A DNA stretch of 64,000 bases from Ryuthela nishihirai. Its lineage: Eukaryota; Arthropoda; Arachnida; Araneae; Heptathelidae. Under the pieces are notes generated by a model, which made no database searches, was not told the DNA's origin, and worked only from the letters and a program-made list of their open reading frames with translations. This document shows, piece after piece, positions 22,677 to 31,911 of the stretch (positions within the stretch are counted from its first letter, which is position 1; the number at the start of each line of letters is the position of its first letter). The stretch is from positions 54,399,751 through 54,463,750 of the forward strand of contig JAWZYU010000018.1 of assembly GCA_038380435.1 (NCBI GenBank), in the 5' to 3' direction. Both the position numbers and the translations under genes were made by a program.

Positions 22677-23136
22677 AAAAAAATTAACATAAAAAAAAAG
22701 AAAGAAAAAAAAAATTTGATTAATAAAAATAAGAAAAAAAATTATTAAAAAATAAATAAAAACAAATAAAACTTCAAAAAAATAAAATAAAATAAAAAAA
22801 AAAAAGAGAAACAAGAAAAAAATATTATTAAAAAAAAATTATGAAAAAAAAAATTGTAAAAAAAAATTAATGAAAACCAAAAAATAATAATAATAAAAAA
22901 ATGTATATATACCCAAAAAACAAAAATTAAATAAATAAAAAAAAAAGAATTAACTCCTACAGTTTAGGAGGAAGAAGAAACTAAAAAAAAAATCTCTTAA
23001 AATCTAAGAAAAAAAAAATACTAAAATATTAAGAATTTAAAAAAAAATAAGAATAGCAAAAAAAAAAAGGAAAACATAAATTCAATGGGAAAGTCTGTGC
23101 AAGGAACTCCCAATTTTTGTGAAGTGTAACTAACTA
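20803..23136 (+). mobile_element. Young 5'-truncated I-like LINE (P), inserted in E0
   Basis: This 2334-bp insertion on the + strand starts inside the RT and ends with the family 3' motif (ATGGGAAAGTCTG...GTGAAGTG) followed by TAACTAACTA, flanked by 5-bp duplications ACTGG. Its 3' UTR (22677-23086) is extremely A-rich. The truncated 5' end and short tandem tail fit target-primed reverse transcription. The single unbroken frame and clean duplication make it the youngest LINE insertion in the window. Confidence 0.88.
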
Positions 23137-23141
23137 ACTGG
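23137..23141. repeat. Target-site duplication ACTGG, right
   Basis: Second copy of the 5-bp duplication flanking LINE P, directly after the TAAC repeats of its tail. Confidence 0.85.
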
Positions 23142-24161
23142 CGATGATTGTGATTACCACTACACCTTTTGCATTTGAATTTGCCTCTGCTTTCTGCCAG
23201 TGTGGCCGAACACCCAACATTTGAGGCAAAGGTTTGGAGGTAAATAGTATTTTTTTACTGAATGGCGTCGGAAGCCGATGACAATGTAAGGGGGCAGAGA
23301 TTCTCCTTCGCATTCCAACACAACTTTGTGAGTAGGGGTCACATTATTATTTTTTTGATTAAAGTTCTTGTCAAAGTGTAACATTCTTCTTAAACTAATT
23401 ACACCCTGATCCTCCAATACATCTAACAATTCTTCATCTTTATAATCAGGGGAAATACCAATGATGGTTCCGAGAGTAGATTTTTTTAAATTCTGGGTAT
23501 TCAACTTTTATTTTCATATTGAGAATTTCCGTTAGGTTTAGAATTTTTTCATGCTGAATTTATTGTTTGGGAATATCAGTAGTCTACCTAAAGTAATGAA
23601 CTTACCTATCAAATGTTCGCCAGTTAACTTAAAAAAAAGATGTGATTTTCTTTAGGTCAATGTCTGTGAGATCTCCTTCGAGTGCTGTGATGACTAGCGT
23701 TAAATCCTCTGATTTCTTCGAATTCTCAGTAAGTGTAACAGGAAGTTTAAAATTCTCTACGTCCAACGTGGTGATAATAGCGAATTTTTTTGCTTGGAAT
23801 TATTTTCTTCTGTAGTAGTATTATCATTAAGTAGAGTTTCCGTTGTCAAGGTCTGTTCTTCATTCAAAGTGGGACTATTAGGTTTCGGATTTAGATTGTG
23901 GTTAAGATCCGAGCTATTGTCGGCAATCTTTTGAACATTTGGGTTGTTGATATTTTCACTGATGTCAGTATTTTCTATAGATTTAGTTGGAGAAGTTTCA
24001 GAGTCACTCGAAATTTTCAGATCCTCAGAAAGTATGGAGAACATATTTATGTCTTTCTGTTTAGAGGTCATGAGATTGTAATTTTTGTTTCTTTTTACTC
24101 TTATTCTGATTGGCATATAATGAGTGTCTTTTTCTTTTTTCTTTTTAGTTCCGTTCGTCAT
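23142..24161 (-). pseudogene. LINE ORF1 N-terminal part, copy E0
   Basis: The start at 24159-24161 gives a basic N-terminus (MTNGTKKKKEKD) and a polar, Asn/Thr/Ser-rich linker to 23757. After frameshifts, a conserved block follows at 23504-23200 (LGTIIGISPDYKDEELLDVLEDQGV, SLRRMLHF, LPPYIVIGFRRHSVKKYYLPP) and the first knuckle CLKCWVFGHTG. A shift of frame then gives GKFKCKRCSGNH, the second knuckle, which is cut by element P. The order matches ORF1 of E2 and E3. Confidence 0.72.
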
Positions 24162-24290
24162 CTCTTCTATTCTTCTTAAAATTTAGGTAAATGTATTCTA
24201 CAAAAACAAACTATAATTCTTCAATTTAAATCAAAAAACACTTTCAAGCAAGAGTATTCGAATACGCGACCACCTTATTCGATGGCCAGA
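23142..24290 (-). mobile_element. I-like LINE copy E0, 5' portion
   Basis: The 5' end lies near 24290 and the copy carries the N-terminal two-thirds of ORF1 up to the second zinc knuckle, where element P interrupts it. It continues at 20797. Confidence 0.72.
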
Positions 24291-24467
24291 ACAACTCCCC
24301 TTCCATCACGTAAAAATTCTAAGAATTATGATTGGAGAATTGAGAACGCCGGAAACGGACCTCTCAGACAGAACGCCGGAAACGGACCTCTCCAATCTCT
24401 AATTCAACTAGAATTAAAGTATGGAAAGTAAATAAAAAGGCTCACTTTTTTAAGCTTTTAAAAGTTT
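24291..24467. other. Non-coding junction with a 27-bp direct repeat
   Basis: This stretch lies between the E0 5' end and the next ORF1. GAACGCCGGAAACGGACCTC is present twice (24344 and 24371), with a period of 27 bp. CCCTTCCATCACGT at about 24299 also occurs at the E0 3' end (about 16405), so a 3' terminal remnant of another E0-type copy may be here. No gene was seen. Confidence 0.4.
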
Positions 24468-25588
24468 TCAGGTAGAGTTCAGAAAGTCCCAAACGGAGAA
24501 CGAGTCTGGGAGGTCACAAGAATGTAGAGCATTTTGATAAACGTTTCTGAATTTAGCTTTAATTTTTCCTTCTGTGATTGTCCGTTTAAGAAACAAATAG
24601 GACTTTGGGATTTCCCACTTAGAATCAGCAGAAGTTGGATTTGCGATGAATTTGAACACATCAACGATGTCTTCGAACGTTTCCAGAGAGTCTTTATCAT
24701 CAAGGACATAGTCTTCTCGATTTTTCGGAAGCCGGTCGTGTATAAAGTCCTTAATAGCAATACACAAATTTGCTTTCAGTTGAACTGTTGAAACTTCGTG
24801 AATTGGGAAGTCAACAACTGAAGCATTTGTAGAATCAGAAGAAGTAGGCACAGGAGAAAAGTTTTTTCTTTTATGGGAGGAACAGTTCAGATCCATAAAT
24901 TCACCATTTGTAGGTTCATGGTTGAAGTTTGATATTCAACAGAAATATCTGGAAGTTTGACAGATGTATCAGTGATTGATACTGTCGATTCTGAGATTTT
25001 TGGTGTCGGGGGAGATTTCTTTGCATTCAAGATTTTAGCGAATACATCACAGTGTTTGATGAAGTGTTCACTGCTTTTGCACCACTTGCATAACTTTTGA
25101 ATCCCCTTGTACCAAATTGTTGCTGTAAAGCTTCCCACTTTGAGATTTTTTGGCAGGGGTTTTATCATTTCGAAAGTCAAAATTCTGGTGCCAGTCCTAA
25201 TATTCTCCAGTCCAAAAGAAGTGTGGAATTCATCTCTACAATCCAAAATCTTGCCAAAGGGCGCAAGGGCTGATTGGAGTTCCAGTGAAGTTGTAAAAAA
25301 AGGGAGTTTGGCGATGTACACGATTTTGGTTGGAGACGACAGTCTAGTAGATGAAATTCGATTTCCATCCAGACAGAAGATGAGTGAAGCGACAAAACTA
25401 TCAGCACTTTTTTCATTTTTGAAAGTGATCACTGTAGATATATTAGTTAACTTCTGAGCGAAGTCCAAGTTTCCAGAACCATATTTGACAGCAAGATGCT
25501 GTACTAAAGTTTCAAACTTTATGTTTTCGTGTCTTATTTTATAAGCCCATTGTAGTCTTTCGTCAGTGAAAGATTTTTGATATCCTTA
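24468..25588 (-). pseudogene. LINE ORF1-like protein with RRM-like fold and CCHC knuckle
   Basis: Unlike the I-like ORF1s. Reading from about 25588: a helical N-terminus (LTDERLQWAYKIRHENIKFETLVQHLAVKYG), a segment resembling an RRM-type RNA-binding domain (KIVYIAKLPFFTTSLELQSALAPFGKILDCRDEF at about 25340-25240), then VGSFTATIWYKGIQKLCKWC, where CKWCKSSEHFIKHC forms a C-X2-C-X4-H-X4-C knuckle (about 25090). A Ser/Thr/Pro-rich linker follows, then after a frameshift at about 24890 a C-terminal part (LPKNREDYVLDDKDSLETFEDIVDVF) to 24468. The order of domains resembles ORF1 of Tx1/L1-type LINEs. No start codon could be fixed upstream. No ORF2 of this family is present. Family placement is inference. 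Confidence 0.5.
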
Positions 25589-25649
25589 GCTGTCAGTCAG
25601 GCAACTTCAGGAGCTAACAAAAACACGTCTGGTCACTTCAAAGACTAGG

Positions 25650-26519
25650 AGAGAACCCGCCAATTTTCTCTGTACGAGACTTTTAATTTTCTTCTGACCT
25701 CCGCATTGGTCTTTTTATAAGTATTAATATCCGGAAAATTTCTACTACGTTTTGCTTTATTTTCTGATTTTTTTCTAATTGCCAAAAGTCGGTTCATAAA
25801 CCAAAAATTCTTTGTAATTTTGGGTAAGCGATTTAAAATAGTTGAGAAAGCTGGATTGGAAATTTCTTTAATCTGATTAAAGAGGTCCTCAAAGTCCCCA
25901 ATCCCATCCTTTGGGGGTTGGTCTTTAATAACTGGTTAAATGGTGTCCAGTTATTAAGTGAAATTAATTTTCGATTTTGCTTTTTAAAATTAGAGGAAAT
26001 TAATATTGGAAAATGGTCACTACCTCTTGAATCAGAGAGTAGTGACCATTGAAACTTATCTAATAGTTCTGGTGAGATAAGTGTTAAATCAATAACTGAT
26101 CTATGATTAGCAGGATTTTTATGGGTACTTAGTTTTTATTTAATAAAATAAGGTTTGAATTTATTATAAAATTACTTAGCTGAATACCAGCTGAATTGGT
26201 TAAATATGAAAACCAAAATGTGTGGTGCGAATTAAAATCGCCCACAATAATACAAGGTTCAGTAACTTGCTTTAATATGTCATGATAAGTTTGTTGATTA
26301 ACAACTAATCCTGGATTATAAATGTTTAGTATTGAAAAAGACAAATCATTAATTAAACTTTGTACATCTATACATTCCAAAAGATGAATATTATGTTCTA
26401 TATAAATGATTTTATGTTTAATATTCTTATTTATATATAAGCCTACACTATTTCTACTGTGTGGGGAGGTGGATGAGTAAAATGAATAATTAGATAACTT
26501 CACAATATCCTTAGTCTGA
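25650..26519 (-). pseudogene. I-like LINE fragment: endonuclease and linker (E6)
   Basis: An endonuclease domain lacking its first residues: YSFYSSTSPHSRNSVGLYINKNIKHKI (about 26470), NIYNPGLVVNQQ, PCIIVGDFNSHHTFWFSY (about 26235), RSVIDLTLISPELL (about 26080) and a SDSRGSDHFPI-like end (about 26020), then the basic linker before the RT (about 25700-25830), alignable to E2 9530-9680. It ends at the palindrome border on its 5' side (26520) and near 25650 on the other side. No RT is left. Confidence 0.65.
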
Positions 26520-26570
26520 ATTACAAGCCTGGCACAATACAGCTGAGCCACTTCCACCGCAAAGAATAAT

Positions 26571-26965
26571 GGAAGGGCGGGGCTGGCTCAATCGGTAGAG
26601 CGCTCAGTCTCGTAATCTGCAGCTCCCAGGTTCGAGTCTCTCCTGGGTGAGCGTTGAGATTTATCTCCCCAAAACTTATCACCCTGCCCTCGGTCAGTAG
26701 GGGATACCGATAGGCTTCGAAAGGCCGCCGTCCATCGGATGGGATGTTAAGACAAAGTACACGTGTGTGGGAGAACCATACTTTGTACACGTTAAAGAAC
26801 ACGCTGGATGATCTTGATCTGAGGCTACCATCTGTCTCCCAATAGTGTCCAGTTGGTCCCTTCCCCTCAACATTCCCTGAGCTCTCGGAGTCCCTGTGAC
26901 CTAGCTATTTAGCCCATTGTGGGGAAAAAAGTGCCACTCACAGGTAGAACACCTAACTAAAGACT
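26571..26965 (+). mobile_element. SINE-B copy, near full length
   Basis: tRNA-like head with an A box (GGCTGGCTCAATCGGTAGAG) and B box (GGTTCGAGTCT), then the family body: GAGATTTATCTCC, GCCGCCGTCCATCGGATGGGA, CACGTTAAAGAACACGCTGG, and a tail TTTAGCCCATTGTG...AAAAAAGTGCCACTCA. Its mirror copy is at 35040-35410. Such SINEs are transcribed by RNA polymerase III and copied by a LINE RT. Confidence 0.8.
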
Positions 26966-27304
26966 ACATTTTAAATGTTAAAAAAACTGTTATCTGAAGA
27001 AAAACTGCTTTCTTCGTCTATTTACCTTTAGAACAAGATCAATGTCTGAAGCGTTTTCGTTTTCTCTCTTGAAGCAGTCTTATCTATAAAATTGTCGAAA
27101 TCCGATCTATAAAATTGTCAAAATCCGATCTGAAATCAAAGGTGAGTAAGATGATACAGTAGAAGTCTTCTTTGTGACATTATTCTGCTATCAATAATCT
27201 CCAGTTTCAATGGTCATTTTTCAATGAATCCCTTATTTCTTAGTCTGATAACAGTTTTGTTTATAAGAAAACAATCGTCTTACAAACTGCCAAGATTTTA
27301 TGTA

Positions 27305-27540
27305 ACGCAAGTGGCCGAGTGGTTAGCACGCTTGGCTACTGATCTAAGGGATCTGGATCGAGCCCCGGGTAAGGCAGGGGTGTATGTGTCGTTTTTCTGC
27401 TGAGGTCCTGCCATCCTCACAGACCTTCTACTACTATGGTATATATATTCTACTGTGGTATATATAAGCTGACAGCCTCCTGTCAGATATGTGGAAGGCA
27501 GCTGCTTAAGGGGGTATTTTATTTACTTTTTTAATAAGAG
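27305..27540 (+). mobile_element. SINE-A copy
   Basis: The head GTGGCCGAGTGGTTAGCACG (A box, tRNA-Ser/Leu-like) and a weakened B box (GATCGAGCCCCGGG) are followed by TCTGCTGAGGTCCTGCCATC, the inverted motif CTGACAG...CTGTCAG and a tail GCAGCTGCTTAAGGGGGTATTTTATT. Mirror copy at 34447-34680. Confidence 0.8.
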
Positions 27541-27574
27541 ATTAAACTCTCCAAAGATAGTAGAGCTTTAGTAA

Positions 27575-27800
27575 TGCAACTGACTGTCAGATGGATCCGT
27601 GTATATAGACATACCCTGTGCAAAGTAAAAGAAAACGTTGGGTGGTCTCCATGGGAGGATCCCATCTGTATCCTAACAGCTAACCAGTGAATCCTTTTCT
27701 CCCAACCTTCTCTGAGCCCTTTGTATTCTTGTGAATTGGCCATTTAGCACATTTGTGTGCAAAAAAAAAAGTGCCGCTCAGAGGGAAAAAAACCCAACAC
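27575..27800 (+). mobile_element. SINE-B copy, head missing
   Basis: Only the 3' half of the family is present: GTTGGGTGGTCTCC, CTCTGAGCCCTTTGTATTC, GGCCATTTAGCACATTTGTG and AAAAAAGTGCCGCTCAGAGG. Mirror copy at about 34195-34430. Confidence 0.7.
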
Positions 27801-27892
27801 AAATCAATGTGTTAATTTCTCTTTTTAGTTGAATAATAACTAAATGGTTAAATCAGAAGGAAATTAAAGCTCCAAGCATCAAGGTTCTTGTG

Positions 27893-27955
27893 GTTTCTCT
27901 GGAATGCTCATCATTTCTCTGGAATGCTCATCATTTTTCTGGAATGCTCATCAGA
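27893..27955. repeat. 20-bp tandem triplication
   Basis: TTTCTCTGGAATGCTCATCA occurs three times in a row. The mirror position in the right arm (about 34110-34130) has one unit, so it arose after the arms separated, or contracted there. Confidence 0.75.
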
Positions 27956-27989
27956 GGTGAATCATCAGAGGTCTTTCTTAAAAATCATC

Positions 27990-28435
27990 TATCATTTTGG
28001 TTGGGTTCTTTTACCTCTGAGCAGAACGTTTTAGCACAAAGTGGGCTAAATGATAGGGTCACAAGGACACCAAACGTTCAAAGAATGTTAGGGGAAATAT
28101 TCACCGAATAGCTGCTGAAAGGGAAGTGGAGGCCTCTGTTCATATCCATTCTTTTATCTTTTAGAGATTATGGTTCTCCTTTACATGGATCCATCTGACA
28201 GACAGCAGCTTTACCAAGGTCCTTTCTCACTGAAGGCGGAAGTGGAGTTTTTTTCGCTTTACGTTCCATTCGATGGACGCCGCCCTTTTCAAACCCATCG
28301 ATGTCTTTAGTGCATTAAAGACACCGATGGCCGAGAAGTTCCAGCTAAAGTTATGACTTTAACATGGGAACTGTAGATTACGAGCCTGACGCGCTACCGA
28401 TTGGGAATGGAGCCAACTCACGCCCGGCATTTTAA
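27990..28435 (-). mobile_element. SINE-B copy, reverse orientation, diverged
   Basis: On the + strand it reads tail first: TTTTACCTCTGAGCAGAACG, GGGCTAAATGATAGGGTCAC, then CCATTCGATGGACGCCGCCC, and ends with the head GATTACGAGCCTGACGCGCT. Mirror copy at 33645-34085. The middle section is partly replaced by extra sequence (28150-28250). Confidence 0.65.
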
Positions 28436-28704
28436 TCCAGTCTTGAGGTAACTGTTAAACAACAGTAATAGGTTAGGGTTTTGAATTTAACAGTACCTTC
28501 TCGTTGTTTTACATTTCCTCAAGAATAACGAAAAGAAATGCCACAAGTAGCATGAGGCTCATAATTTTCAAGTTGCAGTCTCAATATGAGAGTTTTGAGA
28601 TTTTCACGATTTCTGCCGTTGATAAGAAAGGGGATCTGATGATCATGAAAAGGAATTCTATCTTCAAATGTGATTTTAGCAGTTTCTCCTGAAAAAGAAG
28701 GAAA

Positions 28705-28920
28705 TTATACATATTGTACTCTAAAAAGCACGCTTGGACGATCGCTTAGTCAGAGTCCCATTGTGCCTAATGATTGTTCAGTGTATTTGCTTCTCACACC
28801 TTTTCTGAACATTGGGATCCTTGTGACTTGGGCAGAGCATCGAGAACCTTGCGAATTGAGGGTTCTCTGAGCTTTCAGAATCCCTGTGCACATTTACTGA
28901 GCATTGGGATCATTTGTCCT
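28705..28920 (+). mobile_element. Degenerate SINE-B tail segments
   Basis: Weak matches to the 3' half of SINE-B (AAAAGCACGCTTGGACGATC, CTGAACATTGGGATCCTTGT) occur twice in succession, at about 28720-28850 and 28865-28920. The mirrored region is 33175-33400. Confidence 0.4.
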
Positions 28921-29040
28921 AAAGACCATAAATATTTAACTCTAAATGCTGAATCAAGATAACTTTTTCAAATTTTATTTTAATAGTTCTTAGTAGATTT
29001 AATATTATCATAGTTATATTATCATAGTTATATAATTTAG

Positions 29041-29260
29041 CTGCCCCATGGCCGAGTAGTTAGCGCGTTTGGCTACTGATCTAAGGGACCCGGGTTCGAG
29101 CCCCGGGTTAAGGCATGGATGTGTGTGTCGTTTTTCTGCTGAGGTCCTGCCATCCTATCAGACCTTCTACTATGACATATAATCTGACAGGTTCCTGTCA
29201 GACCTCTGTGGCAAGCAGCTGTTTGAGGGGGTATTTATTTATTTATTTTATTATTGGATA
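29041..29260 (+). mobile_element. SINE-A copy, full length
   Basis: Good example of the family: A box TGGCCGAGTAGTTAGCGCG, B box GGTTCGAGCCCC, GTCGTTTTTCTGCTGAGGTC, stem-loop CTGACAGG/CCTGTCAG, GGCAAGCAGCTG and a tail TATTTATTTATTTTATT. Mirror copy at 32832-33043. Confidence 0.85.
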
Positions 29261-29955
29261 TAAAGCGAAACTGTCTCTAGTTATGTAGGATATGAATCAA
29301 CAAACTGCTGATCTGCTGACGCGGGCAAGGTCTCATCTCTTTAACTGCCGGAAGATACTACGGTTCCCGAAGAACTTTGCAGCAAGATTTTATTTTATCC
29401 CCCTAGAAATTGCACGTTTAAAAATTTTGTTTATTCATGCAAATTAACAAATTTCGTTTTCTATAATGTCATTAACAAATTGTCAGTGACTTTCTTCTGG
29501 ATAAGGTTCTAACAGTTTTTGCAGTTTTCAAACTGAAAACAATTCAAAATTAACCACGGTCATCTTCAGAGTTTAATGGTTATAAGCATTGCACGTATTC
29601 AATCAATAGCGGTAGTTTTGAGTCTAACTGAAGGGTTTGATGATCGAGACACTCTTGGATATGTGCAACACTACAATGTGTCACTACACCCTATTTATGA
29701 GGCCAAGCTTAGTCAAGCACAAGTACGAGCATCTGATATGTTACAAGGAAATCACGAGTTTTTATCCTAATAATGCTTAAAATATTTTCCTCTATATCCA
29801 AGATAGCTGATGCCGCAACAGATGCTTACCCGTGACTGCTGGTTATTGAAGTCACTTACAGTCCAGAAATGAAAAAAGAGAAAAAAATCTTTCTCACGAG
29901 AAACTGTTATTCCCCTTATTTATGGAAAACCACAAATATTTATCTGTTTATGCAA
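29261..29955. other. Arm sequence without a recognised gene
   Basis: Present in both arms (mirrored 32110-32830). A 64-codon frame at 29576-29770 keeps its reading frame in both arms with four amino acid differences (VQHYNVSLHPIYEAK core). It resembles no family I know. Such a short frame may be chance, and the shared frame follows from the recent duplication. Confidence 0.5.
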
Positions 29956-30013
29956 ATTTTGAAATAAAAGTAAAGTACCTCTCAAGCAACTGTTTGCCCA
30001 GAGGTCTTTGAAA

Positions 30014-30117
30014 AAAACCTCTGGTGTTAAAAAAAACTGGTTTTGCCGTAAGTAAGATTCGAACCCACGTCTCCTAGAAACATGCCAGTTATGCTAACCA
30101 CTACATCATCGGCTAAC
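30014..30117 (-). mobile_element. SINE-C: tRNA-like head
   Basis: On the - strand: GCCGATGATGTAGTGGTTAG (A box-like), then GGGTTCGAATC (B box), CTTACGGC closing a 4-bp acceptor-like stem with GCCG, and a T-rich tail. The anticodon stem is poor, so I call it a tRNA-derived element and not a tRNA gene. A related B-box half is found at 38663. Confidence 0.5.
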
Positions 30118-31635
30118 GTTTTGTTCAGTTGGTATGACATCCAAACTTTCTGGACTTATTTATTTGATTCGAATAGTGGTGCCATTCTATAAGGAATTTG
30201 TAAATAAAATACATATTGGCGAAAAGATTTATTTGATATATTTTGCAATACGAATCTCTGCAACAGTCATATATATCATATATGACTGTTGCAGAGTTGT
30301 TGTTGTCATATATGACTGAAACAATCATTCTTACTCAAGGCTGGGAAAAGGGTTTCGGGTTGAAAAGAATCCATTCAATGCAAAAAAAAATATTCAGAAC
30401 AAAACTGTGTGATGGTTGAAACCTTTGAACCAAACGCAAACAGATTCTTTTCTTCCATTAGGACTGCGAGAGCAAACGATACTAATTACATCACACTGAA
30501 TACCATAAAAGTATCTTACTTGTTTCGTTAATAGCGTTTACCTCGTGCCTTACCAAGAAATGAATTACATTCAGTCAGATAAAGTCGGTATCTTCCGATC
30601 ATTTATTTGATATTTAAGCCTCTGCACATCTTCTTTGTTCAGCAATGACGACGCCACTTTAAAAATACAGATAATTTTAGCTGTGACGGTGATAACAAGC
30701 TGAGCAATCCTATCCCCCTCATGCCTTCTAGCAATAATACAAAGACAACTCGTTGCACTGCAGCGAAGACAAAACTGAACTCTTTGTAGCGAAAAAGGGA
30801 ACCTAGAAAAAAAACAAGGGCGTCCCATCAGAGAAGACAGCTCCCCATTTCAGCTCTGTTAATTAAAATTCCATAGATAACTATCTCCCTCCCTCTCAGC
30901 TTCTCTCATTCCGTACAAAAACAGAGAACTATGAGTAGCTGCAAGTGCTTCGCAAGATGCGCTCATCGATAACTGTTCTCGTGACAAATCAAGAGAGCAC
31001 GAATTACAGAGGCGCACCGGCGTCGAACGCAGTCTAGCCTCGGGCTACCGTGCTACCCGCTGCTCGCTCCCAGTAGCAGCAGGGGGTGTGGCCGAGTGGC
31101 CCTTGACCTCGCAACTGGCTTCTGTCTGGCCTGCTGCTTGTTCCACGGCACTGTGAGTGAACCACGTCTTTGCTCGTTTTACTCCTCTCGCGCTTTTGTT
31201 GTCTTTGATGAATCTGGCCAAAGAAACGATCATTTTTAGCATATCCGTGAAAAACGCAGGGGAAAAATGTCTGGTGCTTGTAACACGAGAAAGACTTATT
31301 AAAAAGTAATGTACATTATTGCTGCACGTATATGCACGTATATGTATAGCTGACCAAAATGATAAACTTTATGTGTAATAAATTACGTTTTCATGTCATA
31401 CACTCAAGGACTTTGTCGCAACTTTTTTTTATTGATAACAAAACTAATCCTTTTTTTCCGTAAGGGAAAGAAAATCGAGGAAAAATTCACTGAACATTAA
31501 TGTTCTCAGTCAACTATAATAAAAAAAAGTGATGATAATTCCAAATAAGTGCAATTTAAATTTTATTATGGGCTGCAATAGCATAGTACCAAGCCTAAAA
31601 ATACAAGACAAGCAAAACAAAATTTAAATTGCATA
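30118..31635. other. Centre of the palindrome, no gene recognised
   Basis: Single-copy spacer sequence between the arms. It holds a 41-bp perfect hairpin (30256-30296) and a G+C- and CpG-richer stretch at about 30900-31250. The open frames here (up to 85 codons) match no family I recognise. Confidence 0.5.
30256..30296. repeat. Perfect hairpin, 19-bp stem
   Basis: CTCTGCAACAGTCATATAT and its exact reverse complement are separated by 3 bases. A further partial copy (GTCATATATGACTG) follows at about 30305-30318. Confidence 0.85.
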
Positions 31636-31639
31636 AAAA

Positions 31640-31833
31640 ATAAAATACCCCCTCAAGCAGCTGCTTGCCACAGAGGTCTGACAGGAGCCTGTCAGTGTAT
31701 ATGCCATAGTAGAAGGTATGATAGGAAGGCAGGACATCAGCAGAAAAACAACACATACATCCATGCCTTACCCGGGGCTAGAACCCAGGTCCCTTAGCCA
31801 AGCGTGCTAACCACTCGGCCATGGGACGGCTAC
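31640..31833 (-). mobile_element. SINE-A copy in the palindrome centre
   Basis: Reads on the - strand from CCCATGGCCGAGTGGTTAGC through GGCATGGATGTATGTG, CTGACAGGCTCCTGTCAG and GCAAGCAGCTGCTTGAGGGG to a T-rich tail. About 13 bases (CTGATCTAAGGG region) are shortened next to the B box. It has no mirror copy, so it lies in the single-copy spacer. Confidence 0.8.
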
Positions 31834-31911
31834 AAAAATTATCGCTGAGGCAAGGGGAATCGAAACCCGTAACTCTCCAGATTCAAGGACTTGCTTATTA
31901 TCAAGTGTGAA

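Larger units (their letters stand above)
26520..30007 (+). repeat. Left arm of a ~9-kb imperfect palindrome
   Basis: This arm is the reverse complement of 32067-35463. The outer border is ATTACAAGCCTGG here against CCAGGCTTGTAAT ending at 35463. The inner border is GCCCAGAGGTCT (30007) against AGACCTCTGGGC (32067). In a 195-base stretch compared by eye (29576-29770 against 32500-32306) I count about six differences, close to 97% identity. The arm is ~90 bases longer than its partner, partly because a 20-bp unit is triplicated at 27893-27955. It contains SINE copies of two families and unassigned sequence. Confidence 0.9.

Noticed and set aside
22632..22814. Phe-rich frame at the end of LINE P (- strand)
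   Set aside because: It is the antisense of the A-rich 3' UTR.
16172..24161. E0 and the ORF1 piece at 23142-24161 as two different elements
   Set aside because: The knuckle motif and the ACTGG duplication show that they are one element split by P.
26571..26660. Possible functional tRNA genes at the many A-box/B-box sites
   Set aside because: Each site continues into a repeated SINE body and lacks a good acceptor stem or anticodon arm. I annotated them as SINE heads.
29576..29770. 64-codon gene conserved in both palindrome arms
   Set aside because: Conservation is explained by the recent duplication. The frame is short and matches nothing, so it is described but not called.
31084..31110. 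GGTGTGGCCGAGTGGCCC as a tRNA-Ser/Leu head
   Set aside because: Only an A-box-like match. No B box follows at the right distance.
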